A stretch of DNA of 64,000 nt from Cryptomeria japonica (taxonomy: Eukaryota > Streptophyta > Pinopsida > Cupressales > Cupressaceae), in the NCBI RefSeq assembly GCF_030272615.1, contig NC_081409.1:529042291-529106290 (forward strand), in the 5' to 3' direction. The translations under genes and the position numbers were made by a program. Numbering within the stretch: the first letter of the stretch is position 1; every line of letters starts with the position of its first letter. The notes below the pieces were generated by a model. The model ran no database searches. It was not told the DNA's origin and saw nothing but the letters and a program-made list of their open reading frames with translations. This document shows, one piece after another, positions 22,695-33,553 of this stretch.

Positions 22695-22851
22695 GAAATC
22701 CGGAGCTATAACAAGTCATGAGGAAGCAGTGGACTTGTTGAGCAGACTTCGGAACCTCGGGGTTTTGAGGTTAAGCACTTCGGAACCTGGGGGTTCCGGA
22801 CCTCTGGAGCAGCAGACTTCGAAACTTGGAGTACTGTCGATTTTAATCTGG
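22695..22851. repeat. Junction with GGAACC-type repeats between two gag genes
   Basis: Two units of GGAACCTCGGGGTTTTGAGGTT and GGAACCTGGGGGTTCC type lie at about 22750-22800. They resemble the Gypsy-B LTR array. The gag-protease ORF from the right reads through this stretch in frame to its stop at 22716, so its last 45 or so residues are not protease. Confidence 0.5.
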
Positions 22852-25799
22852 TTTGGGACTCCTCTCCAGGGTAGCCACATATGTGCAAAGTCGGTCGACA
22901 CATACCCATTCAACTTTCGTGACCAATCTCTACTCAGAAGCATCCCATTTGAATCAGGAATATCTACGACTGATATGTCTATGAAATTTTGAACCCTTGG
23001 GTCCGCAGCCAATTGCATGTGGATATTGTTCAACTCTCCCATGACTGGAACTTCTGTCTTGTCTAGCTGAGTGACTTTTCTTTTGGTAGGAGCGGGAGTT
23101 ATACCTAGTCTTTGACAGACAGCCAGGGGCATCACATTACTGGAAGCTCCTGAATCATAGAGGCAATTGTGTAGTAATTTCCCAAAAATTCTGACTGATA
23201 GCAGGAACGGGGCCGGTTCATCTTTTCCTTGGGAAAGGATTGAGGAATCCCCACTGTGTTCTTGATGTTTTACTTCATTGATCTTCGGATTGTTATCCTT
23301 CTCTGGGCTCTCTTCTTTTGAGTGGTCTGCCTTGTTCGGAGATTTTCCTTTCTTGAGCACATCTTTCTTAACGGCAACTCCCCTCTCTGGAAGAGTCTGA
23401 CTAGTGGTGAGGCTTTCCTTGATGGCGGGTTGAGTTTTCTTAGTCTTGCCTCTTTTGCGTAATACTTTGCCTTCTAACATATCTTCCTTTTTGGCTGGGA
23501 AGGTTATGGTCTGAACCATGCATTCGTCTTGTTCAGATTGCTCCCTGTTATCAGCTTCCTCTTGGGTCACATTGATGCTGGCTTGGACATTGTTAGCCAC
23601 CTCTTTGGACTGATCCTGAGTATTTGACCTTACTGCGCTTGAACCATTCAGACTATTAATCACCGCATCTTTAATTTCTGAGACTTTGAGTAGCTCATAG
23701 AGTGGTAGGCTAACTTTGACTTTCTTGAGTTCTTCTAACACCAACGTGACCAATCTTTTCATTTCATCGCCCTTGGGCGGTGTAACATTCTTTTGCCTAT
23801 ATTCTTGCATATGCTGAGGATACCCTGAATTATTACTAGCCTGTGGATCTGGAGGAGTAGAGAAATTGTTCGGAGGAATCGATGTAGTTAGGGGTTCCTG
23901 ATTTCTCTGATTTCTTTGATATACTCTTTGATTCACACCTCCTGAGGACTGGTGGAATACCTCTTTTATCCCCTCGACTAGGACACTGTTATTCAATGGT
24001 GGAAAATAATACTCTGAGTCTTCAACAGGTTCATTTGCTGATGCAGGTGGGAACTGGGAACCCGGAGGTACCATTGGTCCATTAGTCGACTCAGGTGGAA
24101 ATCTCCCATTTCGAGCCTGATTATCCTCTTCTGGTGAATGTTTGTAACATTCCACAATCATGGCTTGATCGTACCGCGTAGTTGGGACCATTTCATATCC
24201 AGTCGTGGGTGGATTATCAGGTGGATCGTTGCTACGCATCTCCTGCTGGAATATGTCGGCCGCTATTTTGAATTCAGGACACTGCAACTCAGAATGCTGG
24301 TTTGTATTGTGGAGTCTACACCAGCTGGACAAGGCCGCTTCTGCTAAAAACACCTTACTGGTAGGATGATTTTCTTGATTTTGAGAACTTGATGGGTTGT
24401 CTAACGGTGTCACCACGTTTCCATTATTAGGAGCAGTATTCCATGGTCTCCTCTGAAAGCCTTGGTTGTTATTTCCTTGATAATTGTTCCTGAAACCTTG
24501 ATTATTATTTCCTTGGAAATTTTGATTGTTTGTATGTTGGCCGTGGTTGAGCCTCTGCATGCTTAGGAGTTGATTATTCTGATTTCTTAGATGAGTTACT
24601 TCAGTTGACAGCTTCTTGACTTGTTCAATCAACTCCTTCATTTCATCCTTTTCTTCTTGTGTTCTTGAGGAGTTTGTTGTGTTTTGCAGGTACACAGGTT
24701 GTGCTGGTGGGGCTTGTGAAAGTGCAGCTCCGGGATGAAGCACCAACTGGTTTGCAGGCTGTACGCTAGGATATGTTGCTTGTGGAATAGGATTCATAAC
24801 TGGAGTTTGGTTGGCCAATGCCATACTAATTGCTTGTATTTGATTCGGTGTTGCAGCAGGTCCCATATGTAGTAGTGGCCCAGTGATATTCTGTCCCATG
24901 TGCTTACTGACTTCAATAGCCTTTGCATATGCTGCGTTTAGATCATTCGGGATAGGATGTGTCCTCACGAACATGGCGGTAAGATGATCTAGGGCTCCAT
25001 AATAGATTTCCCTTGGGTCAGCAATGAGGTAGGGATGTCGTAACATCGTGTATGCGTGGTGGAACCTGTTGTTGAAAGAGGTGATTGGCTCATGTTCTCT
25101 CCTTCGGATTTCAACAAATTGTCTATACAGCTCGGCTGGCGTGGTTGGTATACCAAACTTTGCAATAAATGCCTCTTTCATTGCGTCCCAGGTCCTGATT
25201 GACCCTGTAGGTAAGTGAATGAACCAGAAGTACGCCTCTTCCCCCAATGAGTAGGGAAAAAGCCTACATGCTACATCTCCATATTCAACTTGCCTGTTAC
25301 GAAGAAGATCTTCGAACATCTTGATATGATCCTCCGTTGTACGATTGAAATCACTGACATTGAACTTGGAACAAAAATTCTTTGGATTCTTCGGCATGTC
25401 GTGATAGATTGCAAATTCCAATGGTGATGGGTTGTTGATTAGCCAAGTAGCGCCGTTAAGCACATGAGCAGGAGGAGGAGGAGGAGGAGCATTGTGAGCC
25501 ATCGTGCTTCCCGAAGTTTGAAAGCTTGACAAGAGACTTGATGAACTGGCTTGGCTTGTCGGTTGGGAAATCGCCTGGATACTTGCTTGAATTGCTGCTT
25601 GTACTTGATCTTGTTGAGACGGAGCTTGTGATGACTCAGGGGATTCTTCTAATCTTGGTTCAAATTCCTTGGGAGTATCTTCTCTTTTGACTCGCTTCGA
25701 CCTTGAAGTAAACTGAAGTTCATCCAGGTTCTTGGCCCCTGGAGTCGACCTCAATATCCTTTGATGTTTCTCGGGTGAGAAAGAACCAATACGATCCAA
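22716..25799 (-). CDS. gag: Gag-protease of a second gypsy element (Athila/Tat-like), truncated
   Basis: A 1027-codon open frame. Residues ~30-100 are low complexity (Q/S-rich). The Retrotrans_gag domain spans ~120-290 (FCSKFNVSDFNRTTEDHIKMF, YFWFIHLPTGSIRTWDAM, FNNRFHHAYTMLRHP). A zinc-knuckle-like motif WCRLHNTNQHSELQC lies near 490. A charged linker follows (700-860). The aspartic protease active site DSGASSNVMP is at ~882. Protease homology stops near residue 980 (after NQIKIDS, base ~22852). The end is fused to unrelated repeat sequence, and RT is missing. DSGASSNVMP and the large gag suggest the Athila/Tat group (inference). The start may lie upstream, in 25823-26050, with a frameshift. 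Confidence 0.75.
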   Translation of the reverse strand: MDRIGSFSPEKHQRILRSTPGAKNLDELQFTSRSKRVKREDTPKEFEPRLEESPESSQAPSQQDQVQAAIQASIQAISQPTSQASSSSLLSSFQTSGSTMAHNAPPPPPPAHVLNGATWLINNPSPLEFAIYHDMPKNPKNFCSKFNVSDFNRTTEDHIKMFEDLLRNRQVEYGDVACRLFPYSLGEEAYFWFIHLPTGSIRTWDAMKEAFIAKFGIPTTPAELYRQFVEIRRREHEPITSFNNRFHHAYTMLRHPYLIADPREIYYGALDHLTAMFVRTHPIPNDLNAAYAKAIEVSKHMGQNITGPLLHMGPAATPNQIQAISMALANQTPVMNPIPQATYPSVQPANQLVLHPGAALSQAPPAQPVYLQNTTNSSRTQEEKDEMKELIEQVKKLSTEVTHLRNQNNQLLSMQRLNHGQHTNNQNFQGNNNQGFRNNYQGNNNQGFQRRPWNTAPNNGNVVTPLDNPSSSQNQENHPTSKVFLAEAALSSWCRLHNTNQHSELQCPEFKIAADIFQQEMRSNDPPDNPPTTGYEMVPTTRYDQAMIVECYKHSPEEDNQARNGRFPPESTNGPMVPPGSQFPPASANEPVEDSEYYFPPLNNSVLVEGIKEVFHQSSGGVNQRVYQRNQRNQEPLTTSIPPNNFSTPPDPQASNNSGYPQHMQEYRQKNVTPPKGDEMKRLVTLVLEELKKVKVSLPLYELLKVSEIKDAVINSLNGSSAVRSNTQDQSKEVANNVQASINVTQEEADNREQSEQDECMVQTITFPAKKEDMLEGKVLRKRGKTKKTQPAIKESLTTSQTLPERGVAVKKDVLKKGKSPNKADHSKEESPEKDNNPKINEVKHQEHSGDSSILSQGKDEPAPFLLSVRIFGKLLHNCLYDSGASSNVMPLAVCQRLGITPAPTKRKVTQLDKTEVPVMGELNNIHMQLAADPRVQNFIDISVVDIPDSNGMLLSRDWSRKLNGYVSTDFAHMWLPWRGVPNQIKIDSTPSFEVCCSRGPEPPGSEVLNLKTPRFRSLLNKSTASS

Positions 25800-25822
25800 C
25801 GTGAAGATTTGTCCTGCGGAGA

Positions 25823-26050
25823 TTACTGCAGGTTCCTTTGATTGCGAAGCTCTCTAGCGGCAGCTCTTTGGTTTTCTTCAGCTCTGTCTTCTTCTTGTTC
25901 CAAGATGATCCTTACTCTGTTATACTCAGCTTCGCTTCTCCTTATGTTCCACACTAGGTGATTCAATCCGGAAACAATATCTTCTTGAATGTTGCCTATC
26001 TCCAAATTAGGTTGCACTACTTCATTCAATCCTTCATGTGGCAACACCAT
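25823..26050 (-). pseudogene. N-terminal gag segment, out of frame with main gag ORF
   Basis: A 75-codon ORF starting MVLPHEGLNEVVQPNLEIGN and ending ELRNQRNLQ before a TAA. It lies between the primer site and the main gag ORF, so it is probably the true gag start. The downstream ORF is in another frame, so one frameshift is implied near 25830-25870. An E/R-rich helical stretch (EQEEDRAEENQRAAARE) closes it. Confidence 0.5.
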
Positions 26051-26137
26051 CGTGATTCATGATCATGCTTGAAATGTATTCTTCTCTTTTGGTAAATTTT
26101 CTGAATAGTATTGCTCCTTTAATTCCTCAGATTCGTG

Positions 26138-26156
26138 CCCTCCTTCTAGCGCCAAT
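26138..26156 (-). other. Primer binding site of the LTR at 26159-27212
   Basis: The minus strand reads ATTGGCGCTAGAAGGAGGG, two bases after the LTR end. It begins TGGCGC like many gypsy primer sites and unlike the initiator-methionine site used by the copia elements and the chromovirus here. The tRNA was not identified. Confidence 0.6.
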
Positions 26157-26158
26157 TC

Positions 26159-27212
26159 TGTTGACGTGTATTTTGTACACTATCAAACACAGAATAAAAT
26201 ACCCAAGGGTACCTTATCCTCTCTTGAGTAAAGCCTCTGAATGCTGAAGATATCGCGAGAAAGGATCAATCAAGGTGACTTCAAGGTTCTTCGTTGTAGG
26301 ATCTCTACATGTGGATAAGCACCAGTGGTCGTTGTAAATGCTGTTTCTTCAAGGGGCCTTACGTTTTCGAGCTGCAGGAACAGAATTTTCCTAAAGCTAA
26401 CAGGTTCTCAAAAAGATCAAAAGATAGGGTTTGCAAGAGATGAATTCTAATCTAATCCTAAGAATGACTCAATGTAGGCTAGACTTGGTAAGATTCTACC
26501 AATTTCAGAATCGCCAAGGAATTACAACTCTACTGGAATTGATGCGATCTTCTAAGGTGATTAGTGATTTTTCAAATCATCAAGAATTATAGATACTACC
26601 ATAAAGATACATATCAATAGTTCAATAATGATTGAAGGTTCAAGCAATCCAAATATCTTCAGTTGACCACACAAGGCATCCTTACAATCAGTAAGAAGCT
26701 ATTTGTTTGGAACGTGAATCTCACCAAAGATCAAGCCCAACACTTAGTCCTTCAAACTTAAATACAACTTCGACTGAGAATGATTCAAGAAAGTAAACAA
26801 CCATGAAGCTAGCCACAAGAATTGCAATAAAACACCATAACTTCAATATTTTATTGATCTCAAAGCCAAAATAGACAACAATTGTTTGAAATCCTTTCTT
26901 CAATACTCAATCTTGCTACAAAATAACTTTCTTCTCTCCAAAAGCTCTAATCTCTAATCTGCTATTTCTAATTTCTAATGACAAAATGAAAATGAGTGAG
27001 GGTATATATAGCATCCTCAATTACAATGAACGACCTAGATCAAAAGAAGATCAACGACTGAGATTTCGACACCTAAACCCTAATTAGGGTTTGTTACAAA
27101 AAGTTCCCTTTTTAGTTGAACATTATTAAATGCATAGCCAAATATTTAATTGGCACAAAAATCGAGGGAACATAGACCAATGATAATTAAGATGCCACAT
27201 CATTTTATAACA
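26159..27212 (-). repeat. LTR-B, between 3' ORF copy B and gag-protease
   Basis: A 1054-base LTR reading TGTTGACG at one end and TATAACA at the other (plus strand), so TGTT..AACA. It has a purine tract on its start side and a primer site on its end side. LTR-C (43819-44764) is homologous: shared words are AGAATAAAATACC, ACCCTCTCTTGA and CACGCAAGGC or CACACAAGGC. Because a 3' ORF lies before it and gag after it, the LTR acts as a 3' LTR for one part and a 5' LTR for the other. Confidence 0.75.
27001..27012 (-). promoter_or_regulatory. TATA box in LTR-B
   Basis: The minus strand reads GCTATATATACC about 200 bases after the LTR start, the expected place for the U3 promoter driving the gag side. 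Confidence 0.55.
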
Positions 27213-27240
27213 ACCTCTCTTCTAGAACTTTATTCCCCTT
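27213..27240 (-). other. Polypurine tract before LTR-B
   Basis: The minus strand reads AAAAGGGGAATAAAG and AGAAGAGAGG between the stop codon of the 3' ORF and the LTR start TGTTATAAAATG. Confidence 0.6.
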
Positions 27241-30200
27241 TTAATGTTCTTTCTTAGCATATGCAATGAATCTGGACACAATTCCTTCAATCTCAGCAAT
27301 AGGAATCTCGGGAAGATTCCTCATTCGCTCCTCCAAGTGGATAGCCTGATCAAAGGCCTTGAGAAGAGCAGCTTCCCATCCTGGTTCGAGTTCTTTGATC
27401 TTCTCAATCAGGAGCATAGTAGTGAACATTAGACCCCATTGCCCATCTGTGATGACATTCTCATCCTTGCAAAAGATGACCTTGACTCTCTCTTCCAACT
27501 CTTGAAGGTCCACATCTGTCTCAACTTCGATCCTCCTGCCGAGAATGGTACATAACACTTCAAACACCTTATCCTGAATTGGATGGATGACGCTCTCAAC
27601 TTGATTGCATTTGGTGCTGATGTCCTTGAAAAGAACCTCTTTCGTTTGGAGTAGAGTTGACCACTGGAGTAAATTATGAGCTCCTCCATCCATTATCTTT
27701 TCTTGTGCTAGGATCTTCCTTGGTGTTTGCCTGATTACTTGTAGAACAGGAATGATAACATCTCTAGTGTGAGCGAAAGTGGCTACTGTTATCATTAGGT
27801 TGTGGACGATCTCAAGGACCTGGATAGCTCGGTGGATTGTCTGCATCATTCTTGTTGTAAATTCAACGGCTACTGTGTGGGATTTGTCAATCCAAGAGCT
27901 CATAAGCTGAACTAAGCTCTTGACTCTTTCTGCCTCGCCAACTGATTCAAGGGGAAGTGCTTGCACAGGGGACACCGCTGGATCCTGACGTCTCAAGGGC
28001 TGATTAAGATGGCTAAAGTAGCCTCTCCAAGCACCGACCTCTCTCTCAAGCTTTCTATTCTTTTCCATTTCTTCCTTAAGCTTGTCTTTAAGTGCTTCAA
28101 ATGAATCGGTTGCCTCATCCAGTGCCTGCTCAACAGTGAGTGGACCAAGCTCGAATGTCTCTACATCATACTCTTCTGCAAGAATTTCACCTTCATACTT
28201 GTCCACTACTGGTGTAGCTATCTGCAACTTCCTAGATCCTGCCTCATCTGTGATCATCTTGGACATCTTCGTGGCCTTCTTCTTCTTCGTTGCCTCTTGA
28301 GAATTTCCTATAAGGCTCTCTAAGTCAACTACATCATCTTCATCTTCAATCACAATCACCCTTGTCAGTCTCTCCTTCAACCAATCTGGAATGGCAGATC
28401 TCATCTCTCTAACTTGTATTTCCTTAGGCAATGGTTTGTCTTCTCGGAGAGGAGATGTCACTTCATCATCATTCTTCTCTTCATGTAGCTCATCGACTTG
28501 GGGAGATTGACTTGATGAATGCTGAGTTGCCTGCCCCTTTTCAGGTTTATCATTCTGTACCATTGACTCCATAGATTCATCAACCTCGGGCACCGCCTTC
28601 TCCTGTCCTTCAACTTGACTTGTCCTTTTTTCATGTCGAGAAGATGTGCCCGATGAGCGATCTCGATTGGCCTCTTGCTTCTTCTTGGAGGGTTCCCTTT
28701 TCTTAGGTCTTTCTTTCCTCTTCGCGCCTCTAGGATGAGAATTGCCTTCACTTGCGCTTGCTCCTCCTTCTGGTCTTTCCTCCAAAGTAAAAGTCATTGG
28801 TATGTTCTGTTCTCTTAACTTTTGATGTTGTACATCCACCCATCTGCGAGTACATGACAAAACTGGAGCCATCAAAGCTCTCAAGTCCAAAATCTCAGGC
28901 TCGTTCCAATCTATCTTCACTGCTTTGTCTTCTCTGTCATAGGATGACTAGAGATGTCTGCCACTGTCCTGAGCTTGATCGGCCACTCTGTAAACTTTAC
29001 ATTTCCTGATGAAATCTAAAGGTAATCTGGAATGCATCTTTCTTTTCACTTCTAAATCACTTGAGAGATTCATCCAAAAGTCCTCTACCTGAAATTCGTG
29101 TTTGTACTTCCTACCAGCTGTCTCTTCCATATAACCATGAGGATCGAAATTCTCCCTCGAGGCAAAGAACGTGAATGAATATAAGGCCAATTCCCTCTCT
29201 GCATCATCCAAGGCTTGAGCATTAGGACATACCTCAACTGAATTCCCCAATATGATGGGCACGAGAATTCCATTTCCATGCCTGTGTCTGAATGTCTTAG
29301 CATAGGCTGCCAACTGTCTGGTCACCTCAAGCATCACTATCCTGTCTGTCAGATACCTTGGCAACATGTAGGGAGGCGAAGGACACCCATGAACTCTGAT
29401 ATATGTAAATTTTTTAAACTGGATGAACCAAGCACCATACCTCTTCACAAGCTCCTGTGCATCCAGAGATAGTCGATTGTGGATCCCACCCTGCAATATC
29501 CTAGTGATGTTCATCGTGAAGGTGTCATTGACTAACTTGTAGTCACCTCTAGGAGGATGATGCAAATGAACATAAGAGTCACAAACTCTCACTTCTTTGG
29601 GTCCTCTTCCGATCACTCCTCTGTGAGGTAATCCTGCATATTCGAAACTCCTGATCAAAGCATATATGACGTATGAGCTCATGTGAAACGACTTAGTAGG
29701 CTTTAGTCATCTTAACTGCACATCCAGGAAATGGCTAATAATTCTAGCCCAATGAATTGTTCCTTTCCCTTGAACTATCACTTGGATGAAGTAGAACATC
29801 CACCTCTCAAAGTAGAAGGCTTGAGGAGCCCCTGTAACTCGATTGAGCAAAGTTATCAAATCTCTGTACTCCTCCTGGAAGTCAATCCTATGTGGTGTGT
29901 TGGGAATCTTGCTCAGGCGGGGACGACTTTTGAGCAACCAATTCTTATTGATGATACTCAAGCAAGTGTCGGGATCATCCTCATACATTGACCTGGCTCC
30001 TTCTAGGCTTTTGTAAATCATATCTTTATGCTCTAGAAGATGGAGAGCTTCACTTATAGCCTCTTCTGAAAGGTAAGCCAAAGTGTTCCCTTCCTTGGAT
30101 ACGATTGATCTTGATTGTGAGTCATAATGGCGGGCACACTCAATCATCAGCTCATGACACTGGACTGCTGGAGGGAAACTGGCCGCCTTGATGATGCCAC

Positions 30201-30402
30201 TTTCAATTATTCTTTTCGCGACAGGTGATGGCTTGCCAATGTAGGGGACCTCTCGAAACTTCTTCACACTGAAGTTTCCCAAGTTGGTATCTCCAATATT
30301 GCTCCACTTGGACACGATCCTGGTCTCTAATTCTTCGTTCCTCTGATCTTCCTTCATGAGAGCTGGACGACTAGTAGATGTTCCTGCCTTTGGAGTCGCC
30401 AT
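27241..30402 (-). pseudogene. 3' ORF of gypsy-type element, copy B (1053 codons, two stops)
   Basis: One frame runs from ATG at 30402 (MATPKAG) to the stop at 27241, broken only by TGA at 29707-29709 (codon 232) and TAG at 28948-28950 (codon 485). Both stops differ by one C-to-T change from CGA and CAG. The first ~480 codons are globular and conserved with copies A and C. A K/R-rich stretch (KRKERPKKREPSKKK, ~552-575) follows, then an acidic stretch (IEDEDDVVDLE, ~685-695) and a coiled-coil-like helix (KDKLKEEMEKNRKLEREV, ~772-790). The C-terminus (~800-1053) is helical. The K/R block could be a nuclear signal. I do not recognise the family. Position just before a polypurine tract and LTR makes it the last ORF of a gypsy element. 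Confidence 0.7.
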
Positions 30403-31223
30403 CTTGACACCTACACAACATTTCATAATGAGTAATATACCTTAAAGCGTAGAAATAGAAATAAGAAAGGAAGATTTAAAATTTTATTTAGGAAACTTCA
30501 TGATAAATCTTGAGTTATCATTTCCTAATTAACTACATCAAACTTAGAATTTTCAAAACAAAGCACAAAATTCAAATCTTCAACATTGGGACTAGGATGA
30601 TCTCGCCATACCTCCACTTGAGTACTAATTCTAAGAAATGATGCAAAAAAAAGGAGAATTTGCTAGGCAAAATGTAGATCAAAGTTCTCCCTTGAGCAAA
30701 ATGCGCCTCCTTTAGTCTTCACAAGAATCAACTCCACCACCCTCTAGCTTCCAACACTTGAGGTAAATTCGCTCCAAATAGACCAGATTTCGCACTTCCC
30801 TCTTGCTCTCCAAATTCGCACTTGAAGTAATGAGTGAATGATGGATTAAATTTGATCAAAACACCCCTATTATATAGGGCGCTCACCACTTGACTTCCCC
30901 ATAGGCCGACTTGTCAAAATAGGCCTAAAAAAAATAAATAAATTGCAAAAAGGAGAGGCCGACTTGATAAAATAAATAAAAATAAGCCCTCAAGCGCTCC
31001 ATTTTTAATTTTAATTTCACAAAAATTAATTTTAAATGCCTTTATAATAAAAATTCGATTTTCTAAGGCTCAAAATTAATTTATTAAATACCAATGCGCC
31101 TTTATTAAATGCCAATTTAATTTAATTTTTTTAAATATTTCGAAGTTAGCAATTTTGGCATTTAATGCAATTTGGAGGATGTTAACGCTCAAATGTGGTG
31201 AAAATAAAAAGATGCTACCAACT
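30403..31223. other. Leader and promoter-proximal region of 3' ORF copy B
   Basis: No gene. From the TATA box (30868-30878) to the ATG about 465 bases form an AT-rich leader with no primer-site-like sequence. Bases 30900-31200 are A/T-rich non-coding sequence before the repeat array. Confidence 0.4.
30868..30878 (-). promoter_or_regulatory. TATA box upstream of 3' ORF copy B
   Basis: The minus strand reads CCTATATAATA, about 465 bases before the ATG at 30402. Copy A has the equivalent at 1496-1507. Confidence 0.5.
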
Positions 31224-33115
31224 TCGCCTTGGACCCTTGGAGAGGGACAGGAGCGAACCTTCAATTTAGGCCTTGCATTCCTCATTTTCACGTTCAAAAC
31301 TTCATCTAGGCGTTTAAAATGGCATTTTTTGATTGGAGCTTTGAGTTTAATTTCACTTGATCTCTAGGAGGAAAGTGCCTTTAGGACTTTTTCGCCCTGG
31401 ACCCTTGGAGAGGGACAGGAGCGATCTTTCACTTTTGGTCTTAATCTTACACCTTTTATTTGTTGATTCTCGTTGTGGGGTAAGCAATGATTTCCTTCAT
31501 CCATTCCATGCATGCCTAACTTGTTTTTGCAAGGCAAAATAGGTTCTCCAAAGATTTTCGCCCTGGGCCTCCAGTGAAGGACAGGGGCGATTTTTGTATT
31601 TTAACCTAGGATCATCAAGTTTAGAAATCAAGTCTTTGTTCACCATGCTTTAGAAGACATTTTCCATCCTTGCACAACCTTGCCTTAGTGAAATCTCGGG
31701 GAGAAATTGTTGATTTTGTAAAAATCGCCATGGTCCTTCAATGAGGGACAGGAGCGCTTTTGAGTCCTTTGTACAAATTCTTGATCACTTCAACTTCAAA
31801 TTACCCTCAAGGCGTAGAACATCATCCTCCACTCCCCTTTGAGTGTTGGAAACAAAAGGTTATCTCGAAATGCAAGGAAAATGGGCACATTTGGAAATTT
31901 CGCCCTGGACCCTTGGTGAGGGACAGGAGCGATTTTCCAAATTGTCATCAAAATTTGTAATCTTTGCATCTCAATTCCACTTCGAGGCATTTCAAACATT
32001 GCTTCAAACTTGCACCTTGGCTTAGATTTGTCCAAACTTGGAGAGAAGGGCTGGATATTGGGTTTTTCGCCCTGGTCCCTTAGAGAGGGACAGGAGCGAT
32101 TTTGCACTTTTAAGTTTATTCATCCTTTGCTAGCCCTCCAAATTATCTTCAATGGGCAAAACACGTCCTCTTCCAGTCATTTCAACCACAAAACTTGCCT
32201 TGTCCTTGCAAGAAAATTGCACCTTTTAGAAAATCGCTCTGGTCCTTCAGCAAGGGACAGGAGCGCCTTTTGTCATTTGGGTTGATTTCCTCCTTTGCCG
32301 ACTGCTCAAATTATATTCAATGGACAAAACATGCTTTCCTTGATCTCTTCCAATCATAAAATCACTTTGATCCTGCAAGATCAGTGCAAATTTGAAAATC
32401 AAGCTCCGGACCTTCAATGAGGGACAGGAGCGAACTTTGCCTTCTAGGCCAAAATGCTTCATCTCTCATCACGAAATGTCTTTGCTACGGAAGATTTCAT
32501 CTTGTTATACGCCATGAATAAGATTTCCAGTCCAAAGAAGGTCTAAAAATGTGTATATAAAGAATTTCGCCCTGGACCCTTGGAGAGGGACAGGAGCGAA
32601 ATTACCCTTCTAGGCAAAACTCCATCATTTCATTGTCTTTAATCAAGTCTGGATGCTCTATCACGTTCATTTCGTCCTCCACTATGCCTTTGACATCTCA
32701 ATTTGACCAAACAAGGTCAGGAATGACTCCACTAAGTCTTTTCGCCCTGGACCCTTGGAGAGGGACAGGATCGACTTTCTTATTGTCATCAAAATTCACC
32801 ATCTTCATGCCTTCAAAATCTTCAAAAGTATCAAGTCACGTCCGATCATCACTCCTGGAGACCCTGCATAAAGCAAAATAGAAAAGTCAGTGACAAATAT
32901 GCTTTAAATAACATTTTCGCCTTGGACCCTGAGAGAGGGACAGGAGCGATTTCGTCCTTTTTGGCTAAAATATCCAAAATTTAGGTCTCCAATTACTTCA
33001 CAAGGCAGAGTTAGGTCATTTTCAAGGCCAGGAACCAGTTAGCAAGCCTATCAAAAACCACGAATTGCACTTAGAAAGAATTTCGCCCTGGGCCTTCAGA
33101 GAGGGTCAGGAGCAA
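31224..33115. repeat. 168-169 bp tandem array, 12 units, with conserved hairpin core
   Basis: A 33-base core starts at 31224, 31392, 31558, 31725, 31900, 32067, 32234, 32399, 32567, 32742, 32917 and 33083. Spacing is 165-175 bases, mean 169. The core begins TCGCCCTGGACCCT and ends AGGGACAGGAGCGA. Three short stems pair in order: TCGC with GCGA, CTG with CAG, CCCT with AGGG, around a five-base loop. The ~135 bases between cores are much more diverged than the cores. The array lies between the conserved terminus at 33502 and the TATA box of the 3' ORF. Confidence 0.85.
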
Positions 33116-33455
33116 ACTTTGTGTTTCAGGCATCATCTTACCTCCAAAATTTGATCAAAACTTACCTAGGCAAGAACACATTCAAAATGCTAACACTTAG
33201 CCAAAACTTTGGATTTTTCCCCAAAAAACCCTGATTAGACCTATCCTGAGACCTATCTGACTCTCCTGACAGGCACACCTTACTTCAACAATCTCAATCC
33301 TAGGGAGGACACTTAATAACTTTCAAAATTTGACTGGACTCAGCTTGAATAATGTCGGAAGGAACCCCTAAGGCTTAGTCTTAGCCCAGACAGGCCACTC
33401 ACTCACTCAAAACCCTAAAAGCAGAGAGAAGAACAGGCAAAACAAAAGCGAAAAA

Positions 33456-33502
33456 GAGGGGGTCCCCATTCTAATGGGGCGATGTGTGAAATGGTCACAA
33501 CA
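33456..33502 (-). repeat. Conserved element terminus, occurrence B
   Basis: On the minus strand it reads TGTTGTGACC, a CACACATC word, then arms CCCCATT and AATGGGG (33464-33479) and a CCCCCTCTTTTTCGC stretch. It is the most regular of the five occurrences. Confidence 0.6.
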
Positions 33503-33553
33503 CCATCCCACTACTCTTCTCCTCTCACCTAGAAAGGGGACATTATAGGAAGT

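Noticed and set aside
27241-30402. Calling the extra ORF an envelope protein
   Set aside because: Only the position fits. No signal peptide, transmembrane segment or glycoprotein-like cysteine pattern was visible.
31224-33115. Possible CRISPR-like array (regular repeats with unlike spacers)
   Set aside because: Core copies are imperfect, the spacing of about 135 bases is far too long, spacers show residual similarity, and the context is a plant retroelement.
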